This document shows positions 29,401 through 42,054 of a DNA stretch of 64,000 nucleotides, one piece after another. The stretch spans positions 144,834,517 to 144,898,516 of the forward strand of contig QVOM02000034.1 in the NCBI GenBank assembly GCA_003586115.2, given 5' to 3'. The DNA is from Salvator merianae. Lineage: Eukaryota; Chordata; Lepidosauria; Squamata; Teiidae. Numbering within the stretch: position 1 is the stretch's first letter; the number at the start of each line of letters is the position of its first letter. Both the position numbers and the translations under genes were made by a program. The notes below the pieces were generated by a model. The model searched no databases. It had not been told where the DNA came from and saw only the letters and a program-made list of their open reading frames with translations.

Positions 29401-30063
29401 TTGTTTGGAAGAAATCCCAATTTCAGCACAACTTTAGCACAACTGGGTACAAATGTAAATCACTGCAAAGTAATAGCAGTACAAAATGATGAACAAGCCA
29501 CATTAAAAAAATCCAACAAATGATCAGCTGCAAAAAAGAAGGCATGTTAAAACAGAACGACTGACATTTAAGGGATGCCGGAATAACATTAAAATGCCAT
29601 ATTGCATGGAAATTATAAAAGATAATGAAAGCCTGTTAGGACAGAAAAAATGAGCTTGTGGTTGAAAACACAACAGGAATGTATCGAGTAGTCCTCTTCA
29701 GGAAGAGAACAGAGCAGCACTACTGAGAAGGTTGTCTCTCATGACCAGCATCCTTACTTCAGAAAAAGACTTTGGAAACCTGAATAGCTTACACTGGGCT
29801 AACAAAAGAAAGGAAGCCAAAGAGACAAACAACATTTTAGCTATCTGTGCTACTGAGAAAGATTTTAGTTTATTTTCTGTTATGTCTCAGATTGTTAATT
29901 TGTTGTTCTCAACCTTTGGTTTTTATAGGAAAGGTGGGATATGGGAACTATAGATAACTACACAGACTAGGCTGTGACAGCCATGCACCAGGGCCTGCCA
30001 CTTCCCACGCCACTCTTCAAAAGGGGCAACTCCCATGAAAGTGAGAAAAATAATTCTTCAGAG

Positions 30064-30411
30064 TAGAGATGTGCATAAACTTGAAAAATATGGTTCGGTT
30101 CAGTTCAGTTCGAATCACTGAACCACAATGAGTTCAGTTCAAATGTGAACCAGGTCAAACAGGGTGAACCCTGTTCGATTTGAATCTCAAACAGGTTTGA
30201 ACTTGTTTGCTTTGAGGAAAACAATTTAAAAACAAGAACCAGTTCAACCCAAATGGGGTAGTTCAATGGCTTTGATCACCCCCTCCTCGTTTTGATTCCT
30301 GTTTGAACCATTTCCATCAAACAGGGGTAGTTCAGGTTTGTGTTTGAACCTGTCAAATCACCTGGTTGAATTCAAACCAGTTCAAAATCAAACTAGTTTG
30401 TTACATCTCTA
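30064..30411. mobile_element. Small hAT-like MITE, 348 bp
   Basis: Ends TAGAGATGTGCAT at the left and, inverted, TAGAGATGTAACA at the right. Flanks CTTCAGAG (30056-30063) and CTTCAGCA (30412-30419) agree in 6 of 8 positions, fitting an aged 8 bp duplication. The interior is rich in GGTTCA/TGAACC motifs in both orientations. The ends resemble those of the larger element at 24.7 kb. Confidence 0.78.
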
Positions 30412-31433
30412 CTTCAGCATGTTTGGCAGGGGGGCTAAGTCTAAATGTTTGGTGGGGCATTATGTCTAGAGTCCCAGGCCATGTGCAGGCCATGGCATCT
30501 GGCTTTTGTCTAGATTTGTGGCCAGCCTTAGAATTCATCTCCATGCATGTCACTCTATACTCAGAGATGTTTTGGCTGGGTCAGGTTGTTTGACTGAGAC
30601 CCTCCCATCCCCATGCTGGCTGCTAAAGTTCTCAGCCCTATCCCACCTCATATGTGGCTCTGTCTGGGTGGAGTCCTTGTATGCTCAGAATGTTAACAAT
30701 CTATTATCATCAAAGTGAACAAGTTATACTTATATATTGGTTATGCAGTTGTATTCATATTTGCTTTTAACATGCAGCTTTCAAACAACATTATTTATAA
30801 TTACATATAATGTTTTAAAAGTACATTTAAGAGAGATTTAAATGCTTTTAGAAGAAACATTTAGAACTATAACTAAATTTCATTGTTTATTTTCACATAG
30901 CCATAGAATACATGATGGCTGTCATTTTCTTCTTTACTGATGACAGCTTCTTACTTCATTTCAAGAACTTTAATTAGAAGCAGTTGAAAAAGAGCACATG
31001 CATTAAAATCTGTCATAAATCTGAATATAGTATAGAATAGCATTTTCCAAGGAACTCAAAGCAGAATAATTGGCAATAGCGATGATATTTCCTTGGTATG
31101 TTATTGTATTTGTAAAAGGCATCCACTTGCGCTAATATTCCCTATTCCAGAATAAAGCCCAATATGGAAAGGGCGTAAGATTTATGGTATCAAAAGTCAC
31201 TGAGAGTTATAGGAGAATCCCATTCCCTCTGAATCCCATTCCCTCTGATCTTCACTAGTTTCACAATTCAAGCAGTTACTATTGTAAATGAAGACTAAAT
31301 ACTTATTGAACTAGAGTCAGATAATTGTTTGGTCAAGCACCTGTCATTGCACAACCAGTACTCTGTCTAAAAAGATGGTATTATGGCCTGGCCAATAATT
31401 GTTACAATTTCAGGGTCAACAAAAATCTTGTCT

Positions 31434-31490
31434 CCTTCCTTCCTTCCTTCCTTCCTTCCTTCCTTCCTTCCTTCCTTCCTTCCTTCCTTC
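31434..31490. repeat. CCTT tetranucleotide microsatellite
   Basis: About 14 perfect copies of CCTT/TTCC. Polypurine on the minus strand. Confidence 0.95.
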
Positions 31491-31965
31491 AACTGTGACT
31501 TCTTTCAAGACACCCAGTCATTCTCCCTTCCATGGAGAATGAATCCAGATTCAGGATTAGTCCAGAAACAGCTTATAACAACTCTGCAATATTCTTCAGT
31601 ATTTCAGGTTGGTCTAAGGGACTAGTATACAGTAACCTGCAATATAATTCACTCTTAATATGTACTAGATAAACATGTAGGAGACTTCACAGATTAATAC
31701 TTAAGTGTTAGGAAGATTTCAGTTTATATCTTCAATGGTGAAATCAGCAAATATACTACAACTAAGCTCCCATTTTTAAAAAGTACAATAGAGTTCTATG
31801 CTTGTTCCTGTCCTTAAACAATGCATACAGGTTCTTTAAAGAACAAGAATGAAGTGAAACATGGCAATTTTTCTGTCAGCATAGATTTTTTTAAAAAGTG
31901 ATAACATTCAAATAGTAAATGAATATTTTAACTTTTAAAATGCAGGGAGGGATAGTTATTGGTAC

Positions 31966-32154
31966 CTCTGGTCCTGCAAGAAAATTTTGTTTTCTCATCA
32001 CATGGACGTATTGTTCCATTACAGTACTTCTCATCACTGCCATCTTCACAGTCCTTTTCCCCATCACAGCGCCAAAGTTCAGGAATACAGTTTCCATCTG
32101 GGCGGCACTGGTATTCTTTTCTCCTACATCTTCCAACAGAAGCTGTTTCTAAGT
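31966..32154 (-). CDS. LRP1B: LRP1B exon: LDLa repeat plus start of the next (CR8/CR9-like)
   Basis: 189 bp exon, phase 1 at both ends. After a short linker (DLETASVG) it encodes a full LDLa repeat: [22 protein letters not shown], then [15 protein letters not shown]. It then starts another repeat ([13 protein letters not shown]) that is completed by the next exon. NGT is a possible N-glycosylation site. The upstream border is ambiguous. The chosen acceptor TTATTTTAG is followed 6 and 12 bases further in by two more AGs that keep the frame, so exon starts at 32148 or 32142 are also possible. The donor is GTACC, not a strong consensus. Confidence 0.9.
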
Positions 32155-34043
32155 CTAAAATAATTATTTAAAAAGATAGAGCATCAAGACCAAAATAATA
32201 TTTTATGTTCATGTTCCAATATACACACTCTAACCCAGTACAGGATTAAAATTATGGTGTCATTGTGCTGAAGCAAATACTTTAACAGATCTCCACTAAT
32301 CCTATCCACGTTATCAGAGGAATATTGTACATAAGTAACATAAGTTCACAAAATGTAAGCAGCAATCCTTGAAATTTGCTTTACAGTATAAATTGTTTTG
32401 TGTTCAGCACTTTCCACAGAGTTTATATGATGCCATTAAACATACATAAATAAATAAAAAAATAGCTTGATTGTATACTTATTGACATGCATAAAAAATT
32501 CTGCTAGAATATCTCATTTCTTAAATGCCTCAGGTTCAGAAAACAGGCCAATTTTGAATTAGTTTTGAATTATTTCACTAAGTTACACTGAATTATGAAT
32601 ACAGTTTAAAGCCCACAACTTTGCAAATAACTGAAAGTTTAAAAACCTAGAATTATTTGTGGCCAAACACTCTGAGTCCACAGTACTGACAGCTCTGAAG
32701 AATTCTGAGAGCATAATCATAATTTTAAGACAACTTGAAGACAGCTTCAGATGCTATTAATCCCATCAATTTTACCTTAGAATGGAAGTACTTTCACTCT
32801 GTAAAGTATCTTTTATTTCAGAATATTTTTGTCTGGAGACTGAAATTAAGTGAGGTCATTACAAATACAAATCTATTTTAAATTTGGAAACACCATTTTT
32901 CATTACTCTCTCCCTTCACCAGTGTGTGTTCCTAAAAAGATCATACAAGTATTGTACAGAAGCAACTTGTTTCTTTTTTGTGTTCAAAGACTGAAAGAGC
33001 TTCAATGCTACCTACAAATTATTTTACAAAAAAAGAGTACCATATATTTAGCTTTTGCAACTTAAGTTTTGCCAATGTAATTGCTCCCAGCTCTCTTTGA
33101 AGTTTTATGCTGTTATTCTGTGATGTTACTTTGAGGTAATTTCAGGCAACTCTTGCTCAAAGCCATCACATCACTGAGTTTCAAAGCAAGGAAGAATCAA
33201 TGCTCCAGGCTTCACTGTACAGAGTCCTCTGCACTACACACTCAAAATTCCACAAAACAGAATTTCAAACAGATGTATTCCTGACTTCAGCTCACAAAGA
33301 AATGTCTGTTCCAATCCGGTAATAAACATCTCTTAAAACAACTACTGCAGAAATTATAATGAATTCATGCTTCCCAGGGTATCAAGACTTAGTGCGTGTG
33401 TGCGTGCGCGCATACACACACACACACACTTTCTAAAGTTGTTACCACATAATCGTATAATCAACCATTCATGCATTTATAGTTTTTTTCTGGAATTATG
33501 AATGTGCAAGATAATCAAACAAATTTGTCAGCTTAGCAGTGATTAACAGTCAGTGAAATTCTTAATTTTGCAGTCTCCAGGAAACAATAAATACCTTGCA
33601 GTTGACAAAAGAATGGGAAAGATACTGCCAGCAGTGACTGACATCAAGGAGCACATGGAAAGCACCCAGAGCAAGTTCACAAAGGTATTGCAATGCACTC
33701 GTAAATGCCAGCTGCCAAATGTTAATGGAAAGGATTTCTCTTCAATCTTTCAAGCTCATCCACAAGGGTTTTAGTAACATCTTATCACAATAAAAATTTA
33801 AACAGTATAAAAATTGCAAAAACAGTACAGCATATCTGTTGTATATGTAACCCACACTTTACCAAGTAGTTTTGAAAGTCCTTTCTGGACTCTGTCTCCT
33901 GCTGTCCTGGGACACGGTGGGGCACCCTGTCCCAGTTCAAGCAACCCATTCCATGGTGGGATGGTTTGCCACTGGAGTAGGGTAAGGTCATCTTCAGTCA
34001 GACAATCCATCCTGATCCAGACTCGGCCACTGCCTCCAAAGCG

Positions 34044-34826
34044 GTGTTAGAGGTAATGCAGAGAGTCCAAAGGCTGGGAACTTTCATTCTGGTGCTCCAA
34101 GAGTCATCATTATCACTGGGAGTTCAAGTGACTTCTGTACCTAGGAGTACCTACTACCTGCTTTGGCTAAGTACAGACCTAGACAGAGGTAGCCTAGTCA
34201 CTATTGTCTATGTGCTGGTAAGCTCACATTTAGTTTACTGCAATGCACTCTGTGTGGGACTGCCCTTGTACCTGCTCTAGAAGCTGTAACTAGAGCAAAA
34301 TGCAGCAGCCAGATTGCTGAGTAGAGCGCTTCTTCATGCACATATTACACCTGTGTTTAAACACTTGCACTGGTTGTTAATTAACTACCAGGCCAGAATC
34401 AAGGTTTTATCTTTAGCATGCAAGGCCCTTAACCAGCTTATTTAACAAATTGCCTTTCTCAGTATTCACCCATGAGATCATTAAGATCTTCAGGGAATGT
34501 CCTGCTGCAGGTATCCAAAATTACTAAATGCTGTTTTGTGACCACCTGCAGTCAGGTCTTCTCTGTGATAGTATGTAGAACAAAACATTCTCCTGTCTGA
34601 TATTCATGGAATCCCTACATTTCTAGTTTTCAGGAACTATCTGACCCAAGGCTCTCCAGAGTGCTTTTTTTTTTTTTTTTTTTTTTTTGGTATCCTTGAC
34701 TTTAGTAAAATGATGGTTTTAAGTGCTTTTATTCTTAACATTCTGTAAGCTTCTTTGAGATTGAATTTTTAATGCGAAACTGTATATAGGTACTTTAAAT
34801 AAATAACAATAACAATAAAATCTTAA
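34044..34826 (+). mobile_element. L2-type LINE, 3' end
   Basis: A frame reads SSHLVYCNALCVGLPLYLL, then after a stop QNAAARLLS, HITPVFKHLHWLL and QARIKVLSLACKAL. This is the C-terminal part of the L2 reverse transcriptase, with a 3' UTR running into an A-rich tail near 34.8 kb. It contains a 25 bp T run near 34663-34688. Broken by stops and inactive. Confidence 0.78.
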
Positions 34827-35328
34827 TATTCAATTTAAAAGTGACATAAAACACCAATAAAGAAATAAAAACACATGGTAGTAGCAAGGTATGCTTCTAG
34901 AACATGCCAAAAGTATATAGTAAGGGAACCTGAAACATCTCACAGTGGAGGTTGTACAATAAGTTAGGGACAAACCAATGAGAAAGCTCTTTCATGTGCT
35001 ATCACCTTACTGATCATAAAAGGTGCTTCTCGTATTTATAGGGTCTACACAGCTTAATATCAGCATTATGCTGACATAAGCAGTGCAATATGGTAACAGC
35101 TGCAAGAAGCCATTATTATTTAATGTTCCAATAATCTTTCACTTTCAAACATAAATGGACAATTATAAAAGGTCACTAACTTCTGCTTTAGGCCAGAGTA
35201 ATCCTAGCATTGTTAGGAATGCTATACTAATTGTATGTGCCTGCACTAGGCCAGTACTCCCTGATTAATGTGATGTCTGCATTGCAGATTAGTCTACTGG
35301 AAGGTCACGCCTCTCAGTAGAAGACAAT

Positions 35329-35936
35329 GGGCCTTTTCACACTGCAGAGGTAGACCGTTCTTAAGTGCTAGCTGGAATGGAGCTTTCGCACTGCCGCGGG
35401 TGCGCGCTTCACCCGATCCGAACCACTCTGTACCCGATTCGAACCCGAAGCTGGATAAGGCTAGACAACAAAAAAGATGTCTTCATTCCAACCTGCGCGA
35501 TGGAGTGAAGATCGGGCATGGTGCTTTCGCACTATTTGCCTCGGCGTCGGGCGTGGCTGGCGCGGCTACGCATGCGCGCTCCGCTGCTTCGCATCCGGGG
35601 TGCAAAGTTTCCGCACCGCACTCCGCTGCTTCATAACCCGGTACAATACTTTGTACCCGGGATAGCACTTTCGGTTTGGTAACCGAACTGCCGTTACGAA
35701 GCCGGCTTCGTAACCAGCCCTCTGCGTACGAAGTGGGTGCGAAGGTGCAAAGTGGGTGTGAAGCGGGTGTGAAGTGGGTACAGAACTAGCGGCTACCATT
35801 CGCACTGTTCCCTCTGCTAGTCGGCTTCGGATTCGTTCTTCTGGCCGGGAGTGCGAATGGCACCGAGCATTCCCCAACCTCTCCGGTTCGAAGCCAACTA
35901 CTGGGAATGGTCTACCGAGCTCAGTGCGAAAAGGCC
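35329..35936. mobile_element. CpG-rich inverted-repeat element, ~608 bp
   Basis: Left end GGGCCTTTTCACACTGCAG, right end CAGTGCGAAAAGGCC. The interior has many CpGs and repeated GTGCGAAG/AAGTGGGTGTGAAG motifs. Overlapping frames on both strands are by-products of GC richness, not genes. No clear duplication flanks it. Confidence 0.7.
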
Positions 35937-35958
35937 TGACATCTGTATTGGACACAGT

Positions 35959-36138
35959 GGCCCTTTCTGCATTTGGCCTTATTCCAGATTATATCTTGGA
36001 ATAGGGATCTGCCATCTGCATGCTACTATGAACTATGGCAGGCCCCACCTAGGGTCTGCTATAATCTGCACTAGCATGTGGATAGCAGGTCCCTATTCTG
36101 GGATATAGTCCAGAATAAAGCTAAGTGCAGAAAGGGCC
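35959..36138. mobile_element. 180 bp foldback MITE, copy 2
   Basis: Left arm GGCCCTTTCTGCATTTGG, right arm TAAGTGCAGAAAGGGCC. Flanked by exact 3 bp AGT on both sides (35956-35958 and 36139-36141). Lies only 22 bp from the preceding element. Confidence 0.9.
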
Positions 36139-37566
36139 AGTGTGAGAAAATGGGAGATCATTCTGAAGTAGTTACTCAGATGTTCCCCAGTGGTAGACCA
36201 ATCCAGCACTCATACAATGAGCCACTGGGCCAGTCCACCGGCCACAAGGAGCCTGGTGCTATATCTCCAGGCTCCTAGAAGCAGACCTGGAACTGCATCA
36301 TTTCTGCACACCCAGCTAAAAATAACCTTCCTGCCAACTTTGGAGGCTGGGGACCTTCATTCCCCAACTACAGAATTGAGCTAGGTTGGCAGTCTTGATG
36401 TAGATAGTCCTTGGACTGTAGATAGTCACCCTTTTGATCTTGAGCCAGAAGACTTACTTGAACCAGCCCAAGACTGAACCTGTACAGTACAGGATAACAT
36501 GAACATTGAGATCCTGCCTTTGTTTTGTTTCATATCTTGTAAATTTTAGTCAGCATCCCTACAGTTGTGCAATGGTTATGCAGTCTATACTACATGCTGC
36601 ATACAGCCTGGGTAGAATGCTGTAACAGCAGAATAATATTTGCTGCATATCCAGGACAGAAGTGAAATCACTGCCTGGGACCTGAAATACAAGTTGAAGT
36701 CCTCATATTTTCACTCTCCCTGCAAAAATTGTAGCTGAGTTCCCAACCTTAGATTCATCTATCAGCTGCTACATGCATCTACACAGAGTACAGGAATTGA
36801 ATGCAGCAACAAGGGCAACCTCAGACTACTTGAAACCCTGTATATTACTACAATTTAACCATGCAGTTTATCTCGTTACTCATCCAGGATTCTTGAGAAC
36901 TGAGGGGTTTGTCTGCCTTGTTCTCCAGATGCCCAGAAGAAACAAAAAACTGTCTATGTGGACACAGCTCAAGTCTCTGTTCTTGATTAACAGTGCATGG
37001 TTGACAAGATATGGCAAACTAGAATGGGGCATTCAAAAGGTTCTGCCCAATACCTCTGTGTTTTAAGAAGTGTCTGCATACACAATTAAGAGTAACTTAT
37101 ATGGAGACTGGCCGTACCTTTTCTCTAAATACCCTTTACAAAGAACATGTCAGCATAGCATGAAAGATGAAACCTTTGTGTGCCATAAAGTACATTAACT
37201 GAACTTTTTATTAATACTATTGAATATACAATCATTTTTCTGCATTGTTACTAACTTCCAACAAACATCCTTGGTTTTGATGCTTATTTTTCACTTCATC
37301 TGCACATGTATCTCTGCCTTCTCTTGTTTCAGTTTGTTTCTATAACTGGGAATGTCCCAGTTTCTGAGGCTGCCTGCATCTACATGGGTGCATAGGACAA
37401 ACCCACAAATGAGAGAAGTAGGTGCCCTCACATTTGAACATCCCAGGGGATGTGTGTTCACATGTATTCACTCACTACCATTTCCCCAAGTCTTTGTTGC
37501 AACTCCTGCAAGCGATGATTTAGCTTTAATCTTCAAAAAACTCTCAAGGTTACTTGTGGTAGCTTG

Positions 37567-37746
37567 GGCCCTTTCTGCACTTGTCCTTATTCCAGATTAT
37601 ATCCTGGAATAGGGACCTGTCATCTGCATGCTAGTATGAACTATGGCAGCCCCCCACCTGGGGCCTGCTGTAATCTGTACTAACATGTGGACAGCAGGCC
37701 TCTATTCTGGGATACAATCCAGAATAAAGCCAAGTGCAGAAAGTCC
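37567..37746. mobile_element. 180 bp foldback MITE, copy 3
   Basis: Left arm GGCCCTTTCTGCACTTGT, right arm CCAAGTGCAGAAAGTCC. Flanked by 3 bp TTG on both sides (37564-37566 and 37747-37749). The right terminus has a mutated GGCC. Confidence 0.87.
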
Positions 37747-40354
37747 TTGGTTGTCATCCCACCTATGTGGATGCACAGAAGAGGGAAGAGGTAACTTATC
37801 AGGCCCAATTTCCATCTGGTTCACTTTCCAAAGTATGGAATGGCCAGCTTTAAACCTCACTTCCAGTGCTCCAAAAAGTACTCCATGTGGAAATCTTGCT
37901 GCTTCAAGGGATATTTACTCTCAGGTGTGTAGCTCCTCAAAACGAGCAGCTGCAAGTAGGTGAAGTATGTGTGTGCCTGCCATGGGTTCCCATCCCTGCA
38001 TTAGTTCACATGTGACTCATATGTCCTACCCCACATCCTGTCTGGATCTGGTCCCCATGGGGATGCAGTCAGGCAAACTAGAAAAGAAAAAGAAAAAAAA
38101 TCTTTTTGTTCTATTGGGGAAATGTCACCCCACCCCAGCTGTTTTTTGCCAAAATTTGTCTCATAACTCTACCATCCTTTTTGGGACATGTTTGCAATTT
38201 ATTTCTAACTGGCTTCATAAAACTGCCTTAAAATAAAATTTCTAGTCTTGTTTTCATTATGCTCTGCTCTATACTACTTGGTAATATTAATCCACCATGC
38301 ACATGCATTCTTTGCCAAATAAATGTGGTTTTTTGTTGGATCTACCATATAAAGGAAGTCTATCTTTCATCACAATAAAACCAAAACCAACCCTAGAGAT
38401 CCAGGCAACTCCCCTTAATGAAGAAGGCCTATACATATGTAATACTGGTTTACACATTAGACCATTAAATGCACAGCTTGTGAAGTATGTGACACACATT
38501 TCAATAGCTAGGGGTGAGACTTCTGAATGTAATTTTGCAAGCCCATCTGCTCTTCATGCTTGAGGGGATTCACGTGTACCCTCCTACTGTTTCTATTTAG
38601 TTAAGTGTTAGCTGATATTTTTGTTTCTAACAGATTTCTAACTAGATTTAGTAAATACAAATCTGAATACCTGCTTTTAGTATTTCACTTTAAAATGAAA
38701 AGGAGAGATACACAGTTTTCTTACTAAAAATATATCACTTTCCATACTATAATCATTTAACTAAATAAATCTATATTTTCAGATACCATTCAGACCAAAG
38801 TTTTACCTTTTTCCCAATTTGCATCACAACTATAAAATATTTTGATTAGTATCATTGCAGCTTGCAAAAAGACACTTTGGTGTTTATATAGTAAGCTAGA
38901 TTTTTCAAAAAAACCTGAAGACCAGATATTTAAGCACAATTTTTAAAATCACATTTTTAAAGGCAAGTCTCTAAGTGAACATTAATCTATAAACAATTTA
39001 TGATGTCTTAAATGTTTATTCATTGGGAGGGGAAGTATCAGCATGATGCTAAATTTTTATTTTTATTTTTCAAGACTTTAAAGTACTACGGTTCTCTCAA
39101 ACCCAATTTGGATTGCAAACATAGTGAGAAAAGTTATCTTTTTAGTTTAGTGATGTTATATCAGAAAACCCTAATGAACGATGCTAGTTAATATACTGCA
39201 CCCTAATTAAAAAGAAATTGCTTTCAGCTTCTTTTATTATAAATGGAAGCATACAAAATGACATAAATTTCAAAACAACTATTATAGTCATCCTTACTGT
39301 AAATAGTCAGAACTGAATTACTCATAATGTTTTGATATGTAATGATGTCCAGAATCCCCTTGAATACTTATGTTTATTCAATATTTGCATATCTAGTCCA
39401 CACAATGAATATGCTGGCATACTTTGAATGAAGTTCTGATTTCACTCACCAATATGAGCTATAATCTTTAAACGTTTTTTAAAAGAAAAAAAATGTACGT
39501 CTTAGATGTCAACAAACTGGTTTTATTCATTTATCAAAAGATTTCTATAAGCCAAACTGAACTTCAAAAATGACTTTACAGATTGTACTGCAAAGCCTTT
39601 TTACATCCAGAAATACGTGTCTGAAATAGCTGCTACACCTGGCTGTGAATAGGCTCTGTACAAAGGGAGCCCTCTGTATCATGACAGACATGGTTGATAA
39701 CGGGTAAATGTACAGAACCCTGAGACACTGCTCCCTGCTACCCGGATTGTCTGTACAAGTAGAACTCTCTTTTCCCAAAGGAAATTTCTACCTTGCCAAA
39801 AGAAGGACCTAATGTCACACTAAGAATCACATCTATGGTCCAATATTCTGGTCAAACATATGGCATGAAGGCAAAGGGCACATCTAAGAGCCATGCTGTA
39901 CCAACTGCACAAAGGAAGAGACCTTGGAGTGGTTCTCAGAGGTTTAATTATATGCTGCTCCTTGTAGCAGAAAGGGCCAGAGGCCAGCACATTGGGTGTG
40001 ATGGTGTTTGGACATCCTGTTCCCTACTCTAGGTGGCTAAAATACCATGTGTGGACAGCGCCCTATATGGTTGGAACCAGGACCTCTCCCATTTCATCCC
40101 CTGATTAACTCTTCAGAAAATCCTCATGCTGTCCCAAACCTTGGTATTTTTCTCCTTCTTTCCTCCTGAACCTTTTTCTCTGCTCCTATCTGTCCCCTAT
40201 TTTTCAAACAAGACCCTATGTATATTCAGATAGGAAGACTGTGCTGACAATCTGTGCAGTTCTGGTGTCTTCTGCTTCCAGGACACTGATGACCATGAAT
40301 CACTAACATACCCACATCTGTACTTCATACTTTACTTTAGTTCTATATATTGCC

Positions 40355-40650
40355 ACAAATCAGGGATTCAGTTTGAATCAAGCCAAGGCACGATGAATTT
40401 GGAATAAGGTTGAACAAGCTCAATTCAAATATTAAACAGGTTTTGTGCCTGTTTGTTTTTAAAATCTACACATAAATTTATTTTAAAAAGCCCATTTTAA
40501 AGGGCCATTGAGCCTGAACTTAAACCTGTTCAAATCAAACAGGGGTGTTCAACCAGTTCATGTGAGCACCCTTGTGGTTTGGTTCAATTTGAACTGCCCC
40601 TATTGAACATAGGGTTGATTTGGTTTGAATTAGAATGCTGAAACCACCCT
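40355..40650. mobile_element. Possible remnant of the TAGAGATGTGCA-ended MITE family
   Basis: Shares GGTTGAAC, CAAATCAAACAGGGG, TTCAACCAGTTCA and GGTTTGAATT motifs with the 348 bp element at 30.06 kb. A matching right end (TTTGTGTACATCTCTAAC) lies at about 41740-41757, so the 751 bp element at 40.76 kb may be nested inside it. Confidence 0.45.
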
Positions 40651-40758
40651 ATTCCATTATGTTCACAATAAGTAAAAGGGTTTTCAACATATTTCAGTTT
40701 CTTCCTTCCTGAGATTTAGCTCACTTCCACTTAGTAGTATATTTCCTTAAGAAAATCT

Positions 40759-41509
40759 GGGACCTTTTCACACTTGTAATGCTAGAACAAGATAATTATC
40801 CTCTTCCAAGGTAGAACAGAACTTGCATTGCACTCACACTGTGAGGCCTTGGAACAGACTAGGGAAACTTCCAGCCACTTCCATGGCAACCGGGAACATG
40901 GCACGACTGTGCAGCTGCAGCTGCAGCCGCAGTCACAGCCACACTGCACCACTCTGTGTTTGCACCCAGAAGGTGATGCAAATGCAGTGTACCAGGAGCA
41001 TTCTGGTACAGCTGTGAAGCATTATTTTGTGCTCAGATTGGGGCACCGTGTGACCCAATCACATAGGCCCAATGGTGCTACCGCAATGGGCCAATCATGC
41101 AGGCATGATCAGCCATTGTGCCTGTGCACTGCGTGGGCCTCCTGGTTGCCATGGCAGTGGCCCAACGCTTTCCGGCTGCTGACGTGGTGACCATCGGCCA
41201 CACACCTGATCAGGTACCAGAACACCATATGGGGTACAGTGCAGTGTCATCTGGTGTCGCAGCCCAATCAGGGCATCACATGCATGATGAGCAGATTGCG
41301 TTCATGGGCCACCACAGTGAAGGTAAGTGTGAACGGAACCTTACCTGAAGCTTCAGGTAAGGTTCCAGACTGCTAATTACTTCACCAGTGGTATCCGCAA
41401 TTGGGAGCAGATGCAGCCCACTCCTGGATGCTCAGGTCTCCACCAAGTGCAGATGAACTTTGCTAGCAAGCATGCTTGATGCTTGCTAGGCCAAAGTGCA
41501 AACAGGCCC
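40759..41509. mobile_element. GC-rich inverted-repeat element, ~751 bp
   Basis: Left end GGGACCTTTTCACACTTG, right end AAAGTGCAAACAGGCCC, with GATAATTATCC just inside the left end and GCTAGCAAGCATGCTTGATG near the right. The interior contains a perfect 32 bp palindrome and many CATGATCAG/GCCATTGTG words. Related to 13.2, 43.8, 55.4 and 63.8 kb. Non-coding. Confidence 0.68.
41335..41366. repeat. Perfect 32 bp palindrome
   Basis: Two exact 16 bp arms without a spacer, centred on AAGCTT (left arm GGAACCTTACCTGAAG). Degenerate versions sit at matching places in the related elements near 43.97 and 55.61 kb. Confidence 0.95.
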
Positions 41510-41886
41510 TTTGATACATGCGTCCTCCATGAATTTGTCTGCTGTCACCACCCCTGAGTGAAAAACAAAAAATGATTCCCCTTATCAGGGTTAACGCTTT
41601 TGCCCATCAGCTTCATAGAGTTCCCTCTGTTCTAGTGTTGTACAACAGAGAAAAGAATTTTTCTCTATCCTCTTTTTTGGATAAAACCACAGGACCTTGT
41701 TTGAGCCGTTTGAATTCAAATCAAACAGCATTTTTCAGTTTGTGTACATCTCTAACAGGAACACATTTATTCTATGCGGCACAACCCAATTCAGAAGATG
41801 AATTAAGAATGTACATAAACTTTTGAATAAATTGAGTTTAATAGCACAATACTATGCATGACTTAAAAATTTAGACAAAGACCAAC

Positions 41887-42054
41887 CTTCCTTGGTGCAA
41901 TTTGGTTTGGTTTCATCACTGAAGTCTCCACAGTCATTGTCACCATCACAGATCCAGTGACCAGGAATACACCTGCCATTGGAACATCTGAACTGATTGT
42001 AAAAGCATGAATGAATGCAGTTTACTTCATCACTGCCATCACCACAATCATCAT
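41887..42054 (-). CDS. LRP1B: LRP1B exon: end of one LDLa repeat plus a complete LDLa repeat (CR6/CR7-like)
   Basis: 168 bp exon, phase 1 at both ends. It begins with [13 protein letters not shown], which supplies cysteines 5 and 6 and the calcium-cage residues of the repeat started in the previous exon. A complete LDLa repeat follows: [22 protein letters not shown], then [12 protein letters not shown] and PNC. NCT in PNCTKE is an N-glycosylation sequon. The acceptor is a strong T-rich CAG. The donor is GTTGGT, a weaker variant than the GTAAGN of its neighbours. A 9.7 kb intron follows. Confidence 0.92.

Larger units (their letters stand above)
32155..41886 (-). other. LRP1B intron, 9,732 bp
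   Basis: Holds an L2 LINE end (34.04-34.83 kb), a CpG-rich inverted-repeat element and a 180 bp foldback placed almost back to back (35.33-36.14 kb), a second 180 bp foldback (37.57-37.75 kb), a possible hAT-like remnant (40.36-40.65 kb) and a 751 bp GC-rich element (40.76-41.51 kb). 32.2-33.9 and 38.2-40.3 kb show nothing recognisable. Confidence 0.75.

Noticed and set aside
31383..31625. 80-codon frame with a repeated FLPS motif
   Set aside because: Caused by translation of the CCTT microsatellite.
33553..33774. 73-codon plus-strand frame
   Set aside because: No family recognised and no supporting context.
35483..35955. Overlapping long frames on both strands
   Set aside because: They lie inside the CpG-rich inverted-repeat element, where stop codons are rare by composition. 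No domain is visible.
36773..37066. 97-codon plus-strand frame
   Set aside because: No recognisable motif, opposite strand to the gene, and length expected by chance in 64 kb.
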